Of a stretch of 64,000 nt of DNA, positions 1-9,315 are shown in pieces. A program made the position numbers and the translations under genes. The first letter of the stretch is position 1; every line of letters begins with the position of its first letter. The DNA comes from Butyrivibrio sp. FCS014 (GTDB lineage Bacteria > Bacillota > Clostridia > Lachnospirales > Lachnospiraceae). The stretch lies in contig NZ_JAHA01000008.1 in assembly GCF_000526935.1 (NCBI RefSeq), forward strand, positions 62,001 to 126,000. The letters run 5' to 3'. The notes beneath the pieces were generated by a model that worked only from the letters and a program-made list of their open reading frames with translations, was not told the DNA's origin and did no database searches.

Positions 1-378
1 TCCTTTTGCAAACAGCTCTTTTGCCTCAGAAACCTTCTGTGCCTGAGCTTCAAAGCCCTGCTCGCCAAGCTTGTCCGCAAGCTTTGACAGTTCATCCTCG
101 TGACTGGAATTATGCTTGAACATGTAATCCAGAAGGGCGATCATCTGGTCCTTGGTCTCAGGTGTGGGATGATCGTGGTGGTGATGATGTTCATGGTCAT
201 GTTGATGCTCATGATCGTGAGTGTGCTCATGATGCTCATGATCGTGCTCATCGTGAGAATGCTCGTGTTCATGAGTATAGGTATGTGTATGCTCGTGAGC
301 ATGCTCCTGTCCGTCATGATCATGGTCATGGGTGTGGGTGTAAGTATGTGTGTGTTCGTGGTTGTGCGTTTCGCTCAT
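1..378 (-). CDS. Histidine-rich metal-binding protein, C-terminus beyond window
   Basis: The reading frame starts with ATG at 378 and is open for 126 codons to the left edge, so the 3' end is missing. Residues 5-70 are almost entirely His, Asp, Glu and Thr in HxH/HDH repeats, including a run of five histidines. This is followed by a short helical segment (about 73-126) rich in Lys, Glu and Leu with no membrane segment. Such tracts bind Zn, Ni or Co and occur in metal chaperones and transporter partners. The start lies 25 nt downstream of the phospho-sugar mutase stop, with an AGGAGG-like site about 10 nt before it. The metal and partner cannot be told from this fragment. The repetitive His codons also produce false frames on the opposite strand. 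Confidence 0.8.
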   Translation of the reverse strand, partial: MSETHNHEHTHTYTHTHDHDHDGQEHAHEHTHTYTHEHEHSHDEHDHEHHEHTHDHEHQHDHEHHHHHDHPTPETKDQMIALLDYMFKHNSSHEDELSKLADKLGEQGFEAQAQKVSEAKELFAKG

Positions 379-403
379 TACCTGGTCTCCTCCTGCCCGC
401 AGA

Positions 404-2098
404 TTATTCCACTGAATTGATAAGATCCAGTGTGGCCTTCTTGATGTCTGCATTGACCTTCAGGGCCTCCTCGCGGGACTGCTGGTTTGAATAGAAATAG
501 AATTTGATCTTGGGCTCGGTACCGCTGGGCCTGATGGCGAACCAGGAACCGTTGTCCAGGAACATTCTGATGGCATTCTGAGGCGGAATGTCCTCGTAGC
601 CGTTTATGTAGTCGATGACCTTTTCTACCTTGGCACCGGCAACTTCTGTGGGGAGGTTCTCCCTGTAGAACTTCATCATGCGCTGGATGCGCTGTGCTCC
701 TGGAATGCCCTCGAGAACGATGTTGGGCTCATCCTCTGCAAAAGAGCCGTATTTAGCATAGATCTCATTGAGAACATCCCAAAGGGTCTTGCCCTGTTTG
801 CGATAGTAAGCTGCTGCCTCTGCAACCAGCATACCTGCTGAGATACCGTCCTTGTCTCTGATGTCTTCGCAGACAGCGTAGCCAACGGACTCCTCATAAC
901 CAAACAGATACTGATATCCGTTCTCATGAAGGTAAGGGATCTTGCCGCAGATGTTCTTGAAGCCTGTCAGAGTCTCGAACATCTCAACGCCGTAAGCCTT
1001 GGCGATAATGGTTGAAAGTGTTGATGTAACAATGGACTTTACCATCGCTCCCTTAGCGGGAAGTGTGCCTGCGGTCTTGTGTCCCTCAAGCACGTAGTTA
1101 ACAAGAAGATATCCTGTCTGATTGCCGTTAAGAGGAATGTAATTTCCGTTATCATCCCTGATCTCGATGGCAAATCTGTCGGAATCGGGATCTGTAGCCA
1201 TCAAAAGCTCGGCACCGAACTCTCTTCCGTATTTCTCTGAAAGAGCAAATGCCTTGGGATCCTCGGGATTGGGATATCCCACAGTTGTGAAATCAGGATC
1301 GGGATTCTCCTGCTCGGGAACGATCTTCCAGTTTGTGAAGCCTCTGTCTGTAAGCATCTGTCTGAAAGGAATGGAACCGCATCCGTTAAGAGGTGTGTAA
1401 ACCAGCGGGATGGAAAGATCCAGATCATCGCCCTCATGAATGGCAAGGCTCTCGATCTTGTCCAGATACTCTCTGTCGTACTCCTCGCCGAGAACGGTGA
1501 TCTTGCCGGACTTAACGCCCTCCTCATAGTCGGACTTCTTAATTCCTGTCCAGATATCAACAGCATTGATGCACTCTGTCATGCCATCGGCAACCTCTGC
1601 TGAAACCTGGCAGCCGTCATCCCAGTATGCCTTATAGCCGTTGTAATCCTTGGGATTGTGGGAAGCTGTGATGTTGATGCCGGACACAGTGTGAAGGCGT
1701 CTTATCATAAACGCCAGCTCAGGTGTGGGGCGAAGGCTGGGGAAGGTGTAAACCTTAATTCCATTTGCCGCAAAAATGCCTGCTGCCAGCTCTGAAAACT
1801 CCCTTGAAAAATGTCTGGGATCATGGGCAATGACAACGCCTGCGTCCATTGCTGCCTGTCCCTTTGAAACGATGTAATCGGCAACACCCTGGGAAGCCTT
1901 TCCCACAGTAAGGAAATTCATGCGGTTTGTTCCGGCGCCTACCTTGCCGCGAAGTCCCGCAGTACCAAAGGACAGATCCTGATAGAATCTCTCCTCTTTA
2001 TCTTTCTCATCATCTGCAATCGCAATAAGCTCTGCCTTAAGGGGATCACCCTCAGGAAGCTTTTCAAGCCACTCATCATATCTTGACTGATAATCCAT
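404..2098 (-). CDS. pgcA: Phospho-sugar mutase (phosphoglucomutase/phosphomannomutase)
   Basis: This 564-residue enzyme has the whole alpha-D-phosphohexomutase signature in order. The phosphoserine loop is TASHNPKDYNG, the Mg-binding loop is TDPDSDR, the sugar-binding loop is GYEESVGY and the C-terminal phosphate-binding loop is RPSGTEPKIKF. Family members interconvert glucose-1-phosphate and glucose-6-phosphate (some also use mannose phosphates), linking glycogen, cell-envelope sugar nucleotides and glycolysis in the cytoplasm. The length matches Firmicutes PgcA rather than the shorter GlmM. The substrate preference is inferred from length and family. The His-rich gene follows closely in the same direction. 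Confidence 0.93.
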   Translation of the reverse strand: MDYQSRYDEWLEKLPEGDPLKAELIAIADDEKDKEERFYQDLSFGTAGLRGKVGAGTNRMNFLTVGKASQGVADYIVSKGQAAMDAGVVIAHDPRHFSREFSELAAGIFAANGIKVYTFPSLRPTPELAFMIRRLHTVSGINITASHNPKDYNGYKAYWDDGCQVSAEVADGMTECINAVDIWTGIKKSDYEEGVKSGKITVLGEEYDREYLDKIESLAIHEGDDLDLSIPLVYTPLNGCGSIPFRQMLTDRGFTNWKIVPEQENPDPDFTTVGYPNPEDPKAFALSEKYGREFGAELLMATDPDSDRFAIEIRDDNGNYIPLNGNQTGYLLVNYVLEGHKTAGTLPAKGAMVKSIVTSTLSTIIAKAYGVEMFETLTGFKNICGKIPYLHENGYQYLFGYEESVGYAVCEDIRDKDGISAGMLVAEAAAYYRKQGKTLWDVLNEIYAKYGSFAEDEPNIVLEGIPGAQRIQRMMKFYRENLPTEVAGAKVEKVIDYINGYEDIPPQNAIRMFLDNGSWFAIRPSGTEPKIKFYFYSNQQSREEALKVNADIKKATLDLINSVE

Positions 2099-2223
2099 TT
2101 ATAACCCTCCTTATTTCCTTGTGAAAAGATACAGCTAAAACCCGTATCTACATCTTATATTTTCTTATATTGAGAGCGTATTTTCAAGCCCTGAAGCCCG
2201 TAAAAACAGCTACGTATAACCGC

Positions 2224-3162
2224 TTATACGCCCCTTAGATCAAACTCGGGAATGAAGCTTTCGCTTGCCGCTTCACCCTCCTGAATGAAGCCCTTTGTAA
2301 CCCCGATATTCTGCGCATAGGTAATAAGGCTCTCATACTCACTGCCGGTAACTCTCCTGTTGATCTCCGGATAGTCCGAAAGCTCGCTGTTCGGTGTAAA
2401 CTGGCTCATAAGGCTAAGGTAGATGTCATCTCCGTAGCGCTCGTGCAGATACTTCACAATTAGCTTACCCTGGATCAGCATTCCCGGCATCAGAAGGTGG
2501 CGCACTACAACACCCTTTGTGATAAGGTTCTGCCCCTCTTCGTACACAGCGTCATCCCGTCTTCCATGGCTCTTTTCCCGGGTAAATTCGCAGCGTGGCT
2601 GCTGCCGCACCATCTCCTGTATTGCAGCCTTGGCAGCCTCCACATAGCCCGGAGCATTGCTGTATCTTACGGCATCCTCTTCACGGATATACTTAAAGTC
2701 CGGAAGATAGATGTCAATTAGTCCCTCCAGCATCTTCACACTGTCTGCATTAAGGTAAGAGGAGGTATTAAAAAGAAACGGTATCTTCAGCCCCTGCGCT
2801 CTGGCTCTGTCCACTGCCTTTACTATTGTGGGAATGAACATATCGCCTGTCACCAGATTGATGTTGTTGGCGCCCTGCTCCTCAAGTTCAAAGAATATCT
2901 CGGTAAGTCTCTCCCAGGTGATGATCTTTCCAATCTCACCACGGCTGATCTTCCTGTTCTGGCAAAAGACACATCCCATATTGCAGCCGGAAAAGAAAAC
3001 CGTCCCGGAGCCGCGGCTTCCCGAGATGCAGGGCTCTTCCCACATATGTAAAGAAGCCCTCGCCACATGGAGAGAGCTCTTTTCCCTGCAATAACCTGTT
3101 GTGTTGTTCCTGTCTATGCCGCAGTTTCTGGGGCACAGACTGCATGAAGAATATTCCTTCAT
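2224..3162 (-). CDS. Radical SAM protein, PFL-activase-like (COG1313 type)
   Basis: A 312-residue protein with an N-terminal Cys-rich stretch (SLCPRNCGIDR, then GYC) before the radical SAM cluster motif CNMGCVFC (CxxxCxxC) near residue 60. Later segments fit a radical SAM barrel, including ITWERLTEIFFELEEQGANNINLVTG. The arrangement resembles the uncharacterised PflA-related group whose substrate is not known. Its ATG overlaps the stop of the upstream GGDEF gene (ATGA), so the two are translationally coupled. I do not assign a reaction; a role as an activase for an anaerobic enzyme is only a family-level guess. Confidence 0.85.
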   Translation of the reverse strand: MKEYSSCSLCPRNCGIDRNNTTGYCREKSSLHVARASLHMWEEPCISGSRGSGTVFFSGCNMGCVFCQNRKISRGEIGKIITWERLTEIFFELEEQGANNINLVTGDMFIPTIVKAVDRARAQGLKIPFLFNTSSYLNADSVKMLEGLIDIYLPDFKYIREEDAVRYSNAPGYVEAAKAAIQEMVRQQPRCEFTREKSHGRRDDAVYEEGQNLITKGVVVRHLLMPGMLIQGKLIVKYLHERYGDDIYLSLMSQFTPNSELSDYPEINRRVTGSEYESLITYAQNIGVTKGFIQEGEAASESFIPEFDLRGV

Positions 3163-4517
3163 CTTCTTTTCTTTCTTCTGTCTTCGTGAGTCTCATAAAA
3201 CAAGCGCTTGTCCGCATACATGGCTGCATCGGCCTTGTTGAACACGTCTGTGTAAACCTTGTCAGTCTCAGGATCATAGGAGGCGCCTCCTATGGAAACA
3301 CCGATTTCAACAGAAGGATCGTGCAGTACCGGAGACTCCAGATTTTTGATATCTATCAATCCCTTAAGTTTCTGAATTCTGGCGGAAGGATCAGATTCAC
3401 TTAAGATGCACACAAACTCGTCTCCGCCGATTCTGTAAATCCTGTGGCCATCGAAGATCTTACGGATAACCTCGGAGATATCCACGATAAGTTTATCTCC
3501 CATCTCATGGCCATAGTTGTCATTTATGATCTTCAGCTGGTTTATATCAAATACAACAACTGAAAATGTCAGGTCCGTTTTATCCCTGATCTTCTTATCA
3601 AGAATCTGAATATATTCCCCGTAAGAAGTCCTGTTGTTCAGGCCCGTAAGCCCGTCAACATATGCACTGGAGCGGATAACATCAATATATCCTGCGAGTC
3701 TCTCCTGCATGACATTTATCTTCTCTCCCATAAGCTCGACTTCGTCTCTGATGCCCTTCCTGCTTTCAACGGAAGCCAGGGATGTATAGTTGTCAGTCTC
3801 GGCTTCGGGCATTACCTCATGGACCAGAGTCTCAATCCCAAGGGACAGCTCATTCATCTTGCCAAAGAGATTCATGAAGTTCTTTCTGAAGTGGCTGGCA
3901 ATGATCACCGTAAGAACAATACTGACCAGAATAGCAAGCACGCTGAATCTACCGGTTATTCTGGCAAGATGTTTTATCTGCTCCTGATACCATTCCGCAT
4001 CAAAATCAGCAGCCACTATTCCGGCAACGTTTCCCTCGGAATCAAACACAGGAGAATAGGAACTGTAGAATTCGCCCCATCCGTCCTCATACGGGATCTG
4101 ATCAACTCCCGCCTTACCCTTACTGGCGTTATAAAGGGCATCTGTATATACGATGGGGGATCCGAACTCTCCCGGATCTTCAATGGTGGGATCCACTCCG
4201 AAGACAAATTCCTTTTCATCCACCTGCATTATGCAGTAAATGTAGGCCAGCTGCATGTTATTCTGGAAATAGGAAAGAGTGGTGAAAACCCTTTGATACT
4301 CCGGCGAGCCCAGATCATCAACAGTGATCTTTGCAAGATCATCGCCATCCAGCATAGAAGCCGCAGTGTTTGAGATATCAAGCATGCGGGCATTGATCTG
4401 CTCTCTCATGGCTTCAGCCGATGCTCTTGTCATCATAAAACCAAAAGCCAGGTTAAACAAAACCAGGGCAGCGCAGATAAATATCATATATTTAGTTGTG
4501 CGGCTGAGTCTCTTCAT
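3159..4517 (-). CDS. Membrane-anchored diguanylate cyclase with extracytoplasmic sensor
   Basis: About 452 residues. The chosen start is the ATG at 4517, because the upstream in-frame codon is only a TTG. A transmembrane segment (about residues 8-30) is followed by a ~150-residue extracytoplasmic region with Cache-like features, a second transmembrane helix near 190-215, and a C-terminal GGDEF domain with an intact GGDEF active site (YRIGGDEFVCIL). No RxxD inhibitory site is visible five residues upstream, so product inhibition may be absent. It should make cyclic di-GMP in response to an external ligand. It overlaps the radical SAM gene by 4 nt. Confidence 0.88.
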   Translation of the reverse strand: MKRLSRTTKYMIFICAALVLFNLAFGFMMTRASAEAMREQINARMLDISNTAASMLDGDDLAKITVDDLGSPEYQRVFTTLSYFQNNMQLAYIYCIMQVDEKEFVFGVDPTIEDPGEFGSPIVYTDALYNASKGKAGVDQIPYEDGWGEFYSSYSPVFDSEGNVAGIVAADFDAEWYQEQIKHLARITGRFSVLAILVSIVLTVIIASHFRKNFMNLFGKMNELSLGIETLVHEVMPEAETDNYTSLASVESRKGIRDEVELMGEKINVMQERLAGYIDVIRSSAYVDGLTGLNNRTSYGEYIQILDKKIRDKTDLTFSVVVFDINQLKIINDNYGHEMGDKLIVDISEVIRKIFDGHRIYRIGGDEFVCILSESDPSARIQKLKGLIDIKNLESPVLHDPSVEIGVSIGGASYDPETDKVYTDVFNKADAAMYADKRLFYETHEDRRKKRR

Positions 4518-4591
4518 GCACAATTACCTATATGGAGGCTATCGGTTTTCCGTATCGCACATTCTATTATAACACTAATGTCATAATTTAT

Positions 4592-6370
4592 TTATATCTT
4601 TATGGTAAGGACATTCATTCCCAGGAGGTTTTGATAATTCACCTCATCCGCTATCTTGTAGACCATCTTTATGCCAATGTTCTTTCCGTCTTCGTCGTCG
4701 TTGTTAGCCTTGGCTCTCTCGGTGGGGTTAAACTCCTGGCAATTGTCTCTGATACGGAGTATTACATCCTCATCGCTGTGTACCACTCGAATGTCAATGG
4801 AATGAGACTTTTTGTCATTAAAGCCGTGGGCAACCACGTTTCCTGCCATTTCCTCCATGCACAACCCTGCAAAATAAGCTCTTCTCTTGTCGACTCCTCT
4901 TTTCTTGCAGAAATCCACAATCTGCTGGGAAATGCTTGTAACCTCATCCATCTGCCTTACGGTGATATCAAGCCTCTCATCGGGCTTTGCACCGAAGTCC
5001 TCGGGAATAAGCATCAGATCCTCAAGGTTCTTGGGGATGCGCTTAAGTCCTCCCCAGGCCGAGAAGAATATAACAGCGCAGCAGATAACGCCGTTAAGAA
5101 TATTTGAGATATAAAGGCCGTTCATCTTCATCAGCGGGATCAGCACGAAACTGCAGGCAACAACACCCACCATTCCGTCGATGATGGGAAGTATAATAGA
5201 CAGCTTTTTTCTCTCGATGGTCTGTGCATAGCAGCAGAAATTAAGGCTCACCATGGCCGGGAACATGCAAAGGGGAAGAAGTCTGAATCCCATTACCGTC
5301 ATATCAAAAACGGGATCCATAGGATCATGGTAGAACAGCATTGTAAGGGGCTTTGCACAGAGCACCAGGAAAGCCACTATAACGCACATCAGAAGATTTC
5401 CCTTTGTAAGGCACACTCTCAGAGCGTCCACCAGTGACCTGCGGTCCTTCTCTCCTACACTTATGGAAAAGAGCATTCGGCAAACCGCCACCATTCCGAA
5501 AGGGAATGCCCAGAATACTGCCAGCACGTTGTTGGAGGCCGCAAAGGCCGAAAGGCCCACGGTGCCCACATAGGTAATGATAAGGTAGTTTACAATAAAG
5601 CAACGGAACATCTCGAGGAACCTTGAGATTGCTCCCGATAATCCCAGGCGGAACATATCGGGAATATCACTCCACTTAGCTGCTTTAATAGAGAATCTCC
5701 ACTCTGACTTGCCTGCAAAGTAATACTGAGCCTGGATCAAAAGGAATATCCAGGTGGCAATTGATGAGCTAAGGCCCAGTCCGAAGGTTCCCCAGGGAAT
5801 TATCACCACGAAAAGATGGTTCAGGATAACGTTGACCACAAAACAGGATATACTGGCCACCATTGTGCGCTTTGTCTGATTTTCCAGAGACAGGAAGGAA
5901 AAGAGCTGTTGGCCCAGTACCAGGGCGGGAATGCCAATGGCCTGTCCCAGCAGATAATGATTGAACATGGTAAGGTCGGGCTCAACATTCACCATGAGCC
6001 TGGTTGCGCCGGTCACCGCACCGATTGTCATAAGAAGTGATGTAGTAACTGCAATGATGGTTGATACCACCAGGTCCAGGGTAAAGATACTGTGTACAGC
6101 TTCTCTGTTTCTGGCGACATACCTGCCGTACAGAATCTGGGAGCCGCCCACCAGGAGCATGCTGGCTGCATACAGGAAGTGATTGAAGGGAGCATACAGT
6201 CCCAGAGCGCTCATTGCAACTTTGCCTATGGCATTACTGGCGTAAAGGCCGTCAACAATTCCGTTCACCGCATTGATCACTATCAGCAGGACCTGATAGG
6301 GCAAGAGCCTGAAAAACAGCCCTGTCAGCAGCTTGCTGTCTGATAAGTCCTTCTCTGTATCTTTTCCCAT
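4592..6370 (-). CDS. MATE-family transporter fused to a GHKL (RsbW/SpoIIAB-like) ATPase domain
   Basis: 592 residues. Residues ~1-440 form a polytopic MATE/NorM-like transporter with about twelve hydrophobic helices. After a linker, residues ~465-592 form a GHKL ATP-binding domain: an N-box (EEMAGNVVAHGF, ~506-517), a G1-like box (DNCQEFNP, ~542) and a glycine box (GKNIGIKMV, ~563-571). This ATPase module resembles anti-sigma kinases of the RsbW/SpoIIAB type rather than a histidine kinase, because no H-box or receiver precedes it. The fusion suggests transport or membrane state is coupled to a partner-switch signal, but no STAS-domain partner gene is adjacent. A GGAGG-like site precedes the start. 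Confidence 0.85.
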   Translation of the reverse strand: MGKDTEKDLSDSKLLTGLFFRLLPYQVLLIVINAVNGIVDGLYASNAIGKVAMSALGLYAPFNHFLYAASMLLVGGSQILYGRYVARNREAVHSIFTLDLVVSTIIAVTTSLLMTIGAVTGATRLMVNVEPDLTMFNHYLLGQAIGIPALVLGQQLFSFLSLENQTKRTMVASISCFVVNVILNHLFVVIIPWGTFGLGLSSSIATWIFLLIQAQYYFAGKSEWRFSIKAAKWSDIPDMFRLGLSGAISRFLEMFRCFIVNYLIITYVGTVGLSAFAASNNVLAVFWAFPFGMVAVCRMLFSISVGEKDRRSLVDALRVCLTKGNLLMCVIVAFLVLCAKPLTMLFYHDPMDPVFDMTVMGFRLLPLCMFPAMVSLNFCCYAQTIERKKLSIILPIIDGMVGVVACSFVLIPLMKMNGLYISNILNGVICCAVIFFSAWGGLKRIPKNLEDLMLIPEDFGAKPDERLDITVRQMDEVTSISQQIVDFCKKRGVDKRRAYFAGLCMEEMAGNVVAHGFNDKKSHSIDIRVVHSDEDVILRIRDNCQEFNPTERAKANNDDEDGKNIGIKMVYKIADEVNYQNLLGMNVLTIKI

Positions 6371-6448
6371 TTCTTCCCTCCTGTGGAATTACATAGTTCA
6401 TTTACACGAATAACAGTGTGTATTTATTCTATTTTACACCATAATTTA

Positions 6449-7384
6449 TCAGAACGAATCAAAAAGACTTATCTGGCAATCTATCCAGGACTTCTGATCA
6501 ACGTCATTTATCTCGTCATCAGGTGTGTAATTGCCTATAAGGAACGGCGAATTTGGATCATGGGCTTGCATATTGCGCTTTACAGCTTCTATGTCGTTGT
6601 TGGCATAGCAGTACCTGCAAAGATGGCCGCAGCTGTCATAGGCACCTATATCCCCGGAGAGGTAGCAGGCGCACTCTTTTCTTGCTGGTTTCTTATTGGG
6701 GACGATGAGTCTTTTCCCAAGGGCTTTCTCGTAGTCTTTTACCGTCATGCAGCCGGAACAGTCCGCGCCGTACCGTGAAAGAAAATCGCCTTCGCCGCAG
6801 GGTTTGACGGTCATTCCATGAGCCCCGGCCATGGCCACTATCTCTTTTCCCAGGAAATGCTTGTCCTCGCGGGTGACAGCTGTTATCTCCGGAAAGTTTC
6901 TCTTCACCTTCTCGTACAGATCGATAAAGCTGATGACCACAATATTTGTATAGCCCTCAAGCTCTGCCGCCATCTGCTCAAAAGCCCGAAGGTGGTACTC
7001 TTTCGTATATCTGTCTGTAACAAGGATGGGGTCGTACCTCCAGCCGATGCGCTCTTTGCCCACCATCTCTGAAAGAGTCTTAAAGTCCTCAAGTATCTTG
7101 TGCTTATCGGGAACAGCAGGCTCGATATCCTTGCCGTAGGGAGTTATGGTGACGTACCAGAACTGCCCATAGCCCTCAAGAAGTTTCATGTATGGGAAAA
7201 AAGGTGATGGATTCTTGGAGCAAAATCCAATGATATCCACCACCTTGGGATTTAATCTGTATCTGCTGACCTGAACAGGGTTAAAGGGGTTTCGCACGCA
7301 CACAAATCCCTCCTTAAGCCTGTTCGCCAGCCATGTTGGATAAAACGCCGGAATATCCGTACGCTGTCCGGTATTTAATATCAT
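6449..7384 (-). CDS. DUF1848 family protein
   Basis: A 311-residue soluble protein matching the DUF1848 family as I remember it: N-terminal MILNTGQRTDIPAFYPTW, then NPFNPVQVSRYRLNPKVVDIIGFCSKNP, GQFWYVTITPYG, GWRYDPIL, and a C-terminal Cys cluster (CAYLSG-type segment, then YDSCGHLCRYCYAN). The Cys cluster suggests metal or Fe-S binding and a distant link to radical SAM or spore-photoproduct-lyase-like folds, but the canonical N-terminal CxxxCxxC is absent. The function is unknown. It stands alone between the MATE fusion and the ABC exporter, with no clear operon partner. Confidence 0.8.
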   Translation of the reverse strand: MILNTGQRTDIPAFYPTWLANRLKEGFVCVRNPFNPVQVSRYRLNPKVVDIIGFCSKNPSPFFPYMKLLEGYGQFWYVTITPYGKDIEPAVPDKHKILEDFKTLSEMVGKERIGWRYDPILVTDRYTKEYHLRAFEQMAAELEGYTNIVVISFIDLYEKVKRNFPEITAVTREDKHFLGKEIVAMAGAHGMTVKPCGEGDFLSRYGADCSGCMTVKDYEKALGKRLIVPNKKPARKECACYLSGDIGAYDSCGHLCRYCYANNDIEAVKRNMQAHDPNSPFLIGNYTPDDEINDVDQKSWIDCQISLFDSF

Positions 7385-7518
7385 GAAAGTATTTCCTTAC
7401 GCTTTGTAATAATCAGTATGCTCAATTTCTATAGGCCAATGCTGGTAAAACTTCATACAGTAAATATTATAACACTTTTAAGATTCGTCTCCCGACCGGT
7501 TCTCTTGAGACAGGTTTT

Positions 7519-9303
7519 CTACGATGCGCTGACGAACTGCGCAGAGTAGAGCTCGTAGTACGCTCCCCTTCTTGCCATAAGGCTCTCATGGTCGCCCCAC
7601 TCAAGGATTCCGCCGTCATCAATGACGAATATCTTGTCCGCATTTTTGATAGTAGACAGCCTGTGTGCAACAACGAATGACGTTCTCTTTTTAAGAAGCT
7701 CCTCTATACCCTGCTGAACCAGTATCTCCGTTCTTGTGTCGATACTGGCTGTAGCCTCATCCAGTATGAGGATCTTGGGATCTGTCAAAAGAGTTCTCGC
7801 AAAAGCAATAAGCTGTCTCTGTCCGTTTGACAATCCGCCTCCACGCTCGGTTATCACAGTGTCATACCCCTTCTCCATCTGTGAGATGAAATCGTGAGCA
7901 TGTACAGCCTTTGACACCTCCAACATCTCTTCATCCGAGGCATCCGGTCTTCCATACTTGATGTTATCCCTGATGGTTCCGGAAAAGAGATAGTTGTCCT
8001 GGGTCATGATTCCAAGCTGATTTCTAAGCGACTGTATTGTAACCTTGCTGATATCATATCCGTCCACCAGTATTCTTCCGCTTTTGGTGTTGTAGAATCT
8101 GCTGATAAGACTCACGATGGTAGTCTTACCTGCACCTGTAGGTCCAACCAGAGCTATGGTCTCTCCCTTTTTAGCCTTAAAGCTTACATTGTGGAGAATG
8201 TCCACATCAGGCTCATCGGGATAAGCGAAGGTCACATGGTCAAACTCGACATTTCCCTCAATCCCGGGAAGATCAATCGCCTTCTCACCATCCTTAACAA
8301 GCGGATCCATGTCCATGATCTCATATACTCTTTCAGCTGATGACAGGTTGGTTATCAGCTTATTGTAGTAACTGGCAAGATCCCTTATAGGACTAAAGAA
8401 CATGCCAAGATAGAGAACAAATGCAGAAAGCGTACCTATGGACTCCGGCCTGACATTAAGCTTTGTCACTGCAAGATAATACAATGTAGCAGTTCCAAGT
8501 CCTCCTGCAATCTCAATCGTAGGACTGTAGGTATCTGTGATCACAACTGCACTTCTGAAAGCTTTTATAACCTCATTAACAAGTCCGTCGAATTCCTTCG
8601 AAGATTCCTCCTGAGCATTGAAGCTCTGGATAACGGATACCCCCTCAATGCCCTCGTGGATGTACGCTGTCATGTTGGAATCTTTCTTTTTCAAGATCTG
8701 CCATCTCTTGTGAGCCAGGATCTCGCAGAAATAAAGTCCAAGCATGATTATCGGAACCGCAACCGCTGCGGACAGCGAGAGAACAGGACTCTTTACGATC
8801 ATAATAGCAAGTATCACCACAAGGCTTATGGCCTCAGGCGCCAGGGTTGTAACAGTACTTGAGAGCACATCTTTCAGCGCATTGATATCTCCCGTGATCC
8901 TTGCCAGAATCTTACCGGATGGTCTCTGGTCAAAAAAGTCTACCCCAAGCTCCTGGATATGAACATAGAGCCTTCTTCTGATGTTCATGATCATGTCGTT
9001 GGAAATGACTGCCATGATGCGCCTCCAGATCCTGGTGGCGGCGTAGTTTACAAAGGCAAGCACTATCATAAAGCCAGCCATCATAAACAGTCCCTTTGTA
9101 TTCTTATTTATGATCTCATCATCAATTACTTTCTCAATCAGCAGAGGATAAGTGGTCTGAATGGCAACAGTGACCAGGATCAGCCCCGTTACCAGTACAA
9201 TTTTCCCTTTATATTCCAGGAGATTCTTAAGGAGTCTTTTTAAGACGTCAAGCTTAAGACTCTCCTTTAAATCTTCATCCTCTCTGGTGCTGTTAATAGC
9301 CAT
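7519..9303 (-). CDS. ABC exporter half-transporter, canonical-site subunit
   Basis: 594 residues: about six transmembrane helices (residues ~35-320) and a C-terminal nucleotide-binding domain. Walker A is GPTGAGKTT, Walker B is ILILDEATASID with the catalytic Glu present, and the signature is LSNGQ, a departure from LSGGQ. Together with the preceding gene, which has an Asp instead of the catalytic Glu, this matches the heterodimeric exporter pattern (BmrCD, TM287/288) with one degenerate and one functional ATP site. It likely pumps drugs, peptides or lipids out of the cell. It starts 12 nt after the partner gene stop and belongs to the same attenuated operon. Confidence 0.92.
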   Translation of the reverse strand: MAINSTREDEDLKESLKLDVLKRLLKNLLEYKGKIVLVTGLILVTVAIQTTYPLLIEKVIDDEIINKNTKGLFMMAGFMIVLAFVNYAATRIWRRIMAVISNDMIMNIRRRLYVHIQELGVDFFDQRPSGKILARITGDINALKDVLSSTVTTLAPEAISLVVILAIMIVKSPVLSLSAAVAVPIIMLGLYFCEILAHKRWQILKKKDSNMTAYIHEGIEGVSVIQSFNAQEESSKEFDGLVNEVIKAFRSAVVITDTYSPTIEIAGGLGTATLYYLAVTKLNVRPESIGTLSAFVLYLGMFFSPIRDLASYYNKLITNLSSAERVYEIMDMDPLVKDGEKAIDLPGIEGNVEFDHVTFAYPDEPDVDILHNVSFKAKKGETIALVGPTGAGKTTIVSLISRFYNTKSGRILVDGYDISKVTIQSLRNQLGIMTQDNYLFSGTIRDNIKYGRPDASDEEMLEVSKAVHAHDFISQMEKGYDTVITERGGGLSNGQRQLIAFARTLLTDPKILILDEATASIDTRTEILVQQGIEELLKKRTSFVVAHRLSTIKNADKIFVIDDGGILEWGDHESLMARRGAYYELYSAQFVSAS

Positions 9304-9315
9304 ATATGCACCTCC

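Noticed and set aside
100..494. Two plus-strand frames rich in Met/Val or His over the His-rich gene
   Set aside because: They are mirror images of the repetitive His/Asp codons on the minus strand, with no ribosome site or independent codon bias.
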